This document shows, one piece after another, positions 62,201 through 64,000 of a stretch of 64,000 bases of DNA. Made by a program: the position numbers and the translations under genes. This DNA is from Tubiluchus corallicola (lineage: Eukaryota; Priapulida; Priapulimorpha; Priapulimorphida; Tubiluchidae). Under the pieces are notes generated by a model, which saw nothing but the letters and a program-made list of their open reading frames with translations, did no database searches and was not told where the DNA came from. How positions within the stretch are numbered: the first letter of the stretch is position 1; every line of letters begins with the position of its first letter. Where the stretch lies: NCBI GenBank assembly GCA_030141605.1, contig JAQGDQ010000028.1:1001501-1065500 (forward strand), written 5' to 3'.

Positions 62201-63894
62201 AAGTTGTGTCATCATCGTGTGCCTACAGGTCTGCAAAGCAAACTTCAGCTTATGTTTAGCAATTTTTTGACAGGTTCCCAGGACTTGGTATCCAGTGTGC
62301 TCGGAGAAAAGAAAGAAAGGAAGCCCTGATGAAGAGGAAGCAAATGAACATCGATCCATTCAGAAGTATATGACTGACAATTATAATTTCAACTACTGTT
62401 TTATTCACTATTATCACCTTTGCCTCCTTTCATGAGTGCTGATATTTTATTTGTCATTTAGATAAACCCAATTAAGGTATAGTAGTCGATTTTTCACGTC
62501 CATCACGTGTCTGTCTGTCTGTCTGACATTTGCCCCATAAGTATATTAGAGAGCAACTAGAGGTAGGCTTAAGTCAAAGTCAGTGAACCAGTGGAATCTT
62601 TACATCTTCCTGCATTCGGATTCAGATACTTCTCAGAATAGGGATTTGGTAAGAGCTGAATCAATTGCATTGTCAAGAATAATCTCTTATGTTTAAGATG
62701 AGACACTGAACCAGCAGAAGTGTCTCAGCCATGCTTGGATGTATATACATCCTCTCTCAACAAAGGCCTAAATATTTATAAATCAAGGAAGTCAACTTAG
62801 CAAATATGGATTTATTTCCACAAGTAGCACTGTGTTAAACTCACAAATTTAAACTCCCGTGTCAATTAGAGGATGCAGCCATTTCACTGGTTAAATATCA
62901 GTCAATTAATTGACGAAGTCAATATTAATTTGTTTTTGTTTTGTCTCTTATAATATTGTTGTTTTTCAGGTGGGTTTGATCATGCTGATCAAGCTATAGA
63001 CGTTACACAAGTTCGACTGTGTTTCCAAGTTTTACTCCAAACGACTGTTGATGGTCAGCAGAAATGGATACCTATCAAACCAGCTGTTACCCATGTCATT
63101 TACGACAGACGTAAGTAGTTTCTAGTCACTCTTTAATAGCAATAATTGCACATAAAAACCTAGCTAGCATTGAATAAAAAGTTAAAAAAAGGTGGTAAAT
63201 GCATATATAGGTAAACATCGGTAATATATTACTGTGCTAATTGTTTTATTTTTCAGAGGGACAGCACAAAAAAGATTTCTATTGAAATTTCTTTGGCCTA
63301 ACATTTGAATTCAACGAAAATTTCACTTTTAGCAATAGTAAACCTAAAAAAATCTAAAATATTAATAAAATTGTTATATGAATTGTAATGTTGATAAATG
63401 TCATACTAATAAAATAGTAATGAAATTGTTGATTGTTTTTCTTCTTCTGGAATGTTAATTACAATGTGCAATAAATCTATGTAATAGGTTAATCATGTAC
63501 AGTTTTAGAGCACTAGTTCTTATGTCTTCCTTTCAGTTGAAAATTCACTTGAACATATTTTATAGTAGCTTTTTTTCCCAATTTACTTTAGGATCAGTTT
63601 CTGAATTGAACATTGCCAGAATAAGTAGATGTTCAGGAAGTGTCAAGGGAGGTGATGAAATTTACATCCTGTGTGATAAAGTCAGTAAAGGTATGTTTTT
63701 AGGACATTCTCCAATTTTTCAGTTTTCACTTCACATATAAAAACGATGATAATTGCTAGATGTTGATCGGTGTAAAGAAACTATAAACTTCTCTTTATAT
63801 TGTTTCAGATAACATTGCAGTACGGTTCTATGAAGAGCAGAATGGTGCTACGTGTTGGATGGAATCTGCAGAAATTTCGTTTGTTCATAAGCAG
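59288..63894 (+). CDS. REL: Rel/NF-kB transcription factor (Dorsal/RelA type), 3' truncated
   Basis: Seven exons are visible: 59288-59372, 60454-60538, 60833-60984, 62274-62365, 62970-63110, 63592-63690 and 63809-63894. All junctions keep frame, and the gene runs past the window. They encode most of a Rel-homology domain. The DNA-contact loop is FRYECEGRSAGSIPG. HPHSLVGKNCSDGVC follows, then GIQCARRKERKEAL, the linker, and the dimerisation (IPT) domain with VRLCFQVLL, HVIYDRR, SGSVKGGDEIYILCDKVSK and VRFYEEQNG. The alanine/lysine helix before the linker and NIDPF...GFDHA resemble Dorsal/RelA more than p105/p100. The protein binds kappaB sites in the nucleus after release from IkB. ATG 59296 opens the frame, but the exon starts at an acceptor (59288) and is open to it, so an upstream coding exon is possible. 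Confidence 0.93.
59411..59777 (-). pseudogene. Possible frameshifted coding remnant in REL intron 1 (unrecognised)
   Basis: Two overlapping minus-strand frames each look protein-like in different halves. One contains VNFLGEITFQDGSNVFVGFK followed by NPVDFRDIHFDRKMAKK. The other contains TDSQPLHTDRTNNFIHVVAS, then a helix-like tail to 59411. A single frameshift near 59605 would join them, suggesting a decayed exon or retrocopy. I do not recognise the family. Confidence 0.3.
62590..62765 (+). repeat. Dispersed repeat, copy D (SINE-like)
   Basis: The most complete copy: CAAGAATAATCTCTTATG, then AAGATGAGACACTGAACC, AGCAGAAGTGTCTCAGCC and TTGGATGTATATACATCCTC. The ATGAGAC-ACTGAACC core resembles the conserved core of several animal SINEs. 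It lies in REL intron 4. Confidence 0.6.
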
Positions 63895-64000
63895 GTAAGA
63901 ATTGCTAATTAATGCATTTACTTCAAGTAGTGTAAGCTAATGAAAGTGTTGCTTCCCCAGTAATTCACAATAATAGTTGAAGGGGAAGAAAACAGTTTAA

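Larger units (their letters stand above)
59373..63808 (+). other. REL introns
   Basis: Gaps 59373-60453, 60539-60832, 60985-62273, 62366-62969, 63111-63591 and 63691-63808, and 63895-64000 after the last exon seen. Besides the remnant at 59411-59777 and the dispersed repeat at 62590-62765, only AT-rich sequence is seen. Minus-strand frames near 61310 and 61829 have no recognisable motif. Confidence 0.6.

Noticed and set aside
1-64000. A new immune or defence system
   Set aside because: The one immune-related gene is a standard Rel factor; every other recognised gene is a conserved housekeeping or signalling gene, and the remaining unexplained frames are too short or isolated to support a system.

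Overview
The window is AT-rich DNA from an invertebrate animal. Its genes have many short exons joined by consensus GT-AG introns of about 0.1 to 5 kb. It contains animal-only or deeply animal-conserved genes: a MARK/Par-1 kinase, PAXX, mitochondrial PNPase, a type II Golgi sulfotransferase, an uncoupling protein, ataxin-3 and a Rel/NF-kB factor. It also carries decayed Ty3/gypsy and CR1/L2-type retroelements, tRNA- and 5S-like SINEs and small hAT-type MITEs. This gene set fits a lophotrochozoan or another marine invertebrate better than a vertebrate, fly or nematode, but the exact phylum cannot be told from the sequence.

Layout, left to right. 1-7850 (+): 3' part of a MARK/Par-1 kinase, from the linker carrying the aPKC-site motif to the C-terminal KA1 domain and a long 3' UTR. 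9068-11820 (-): PAXX, an end-joining DNA repair factor. 12175-32692 (+): complete 17-exon PNPT1, head-to-head with PAXX; its intron 1 holds a dead gypsy element and its intron 10 holds a complete 4-exon carbohydrate sulfotransferase gene on the opposite strand (22960-26659). 35421-41.4k (-): mitochondrial uncoupling protein with an unusual 76-residue C-terminal extension, tail-to-tail with PNPT1. 41.5-51.6 kb: a repeat-rich gap with a hAT MITE, a 5S-like SINE and a degenerate LINE. 51670-57055 (-): complete 8-exon ataxin-3 lacking a polyglutamine tract. 58529-58896: another hAT MITE. 59288 to the window end (+): Rel-homology domain of a Dorsal/RelA-type NF-kB, truncated by the window edge.

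These genes do not form one pathway. The arrangement is still informative. PAXX/PNPT1 and ATXN3/REL are divergent pairs, and MARK/PAXX and PNPT1/UCP are convergent pairs. A perfect palindromic kappaB site lies in the ATXN3/REL intergenic region. Exon boundaries were deduced by hand from reading-frame continuity and splice-site rules: every listed junction keeps the frame. Protein names come from recognisable motifs, not from a database search. I found no clear candidate for a wholly new biological system. The most unusual points are the extended uncoupling protein, the nested antisense sulfotransferase, the kappaB palindrome, GC splice donors (one with a possible MARK cassette exon), and three MITEs with intact 8-bp target duplications.
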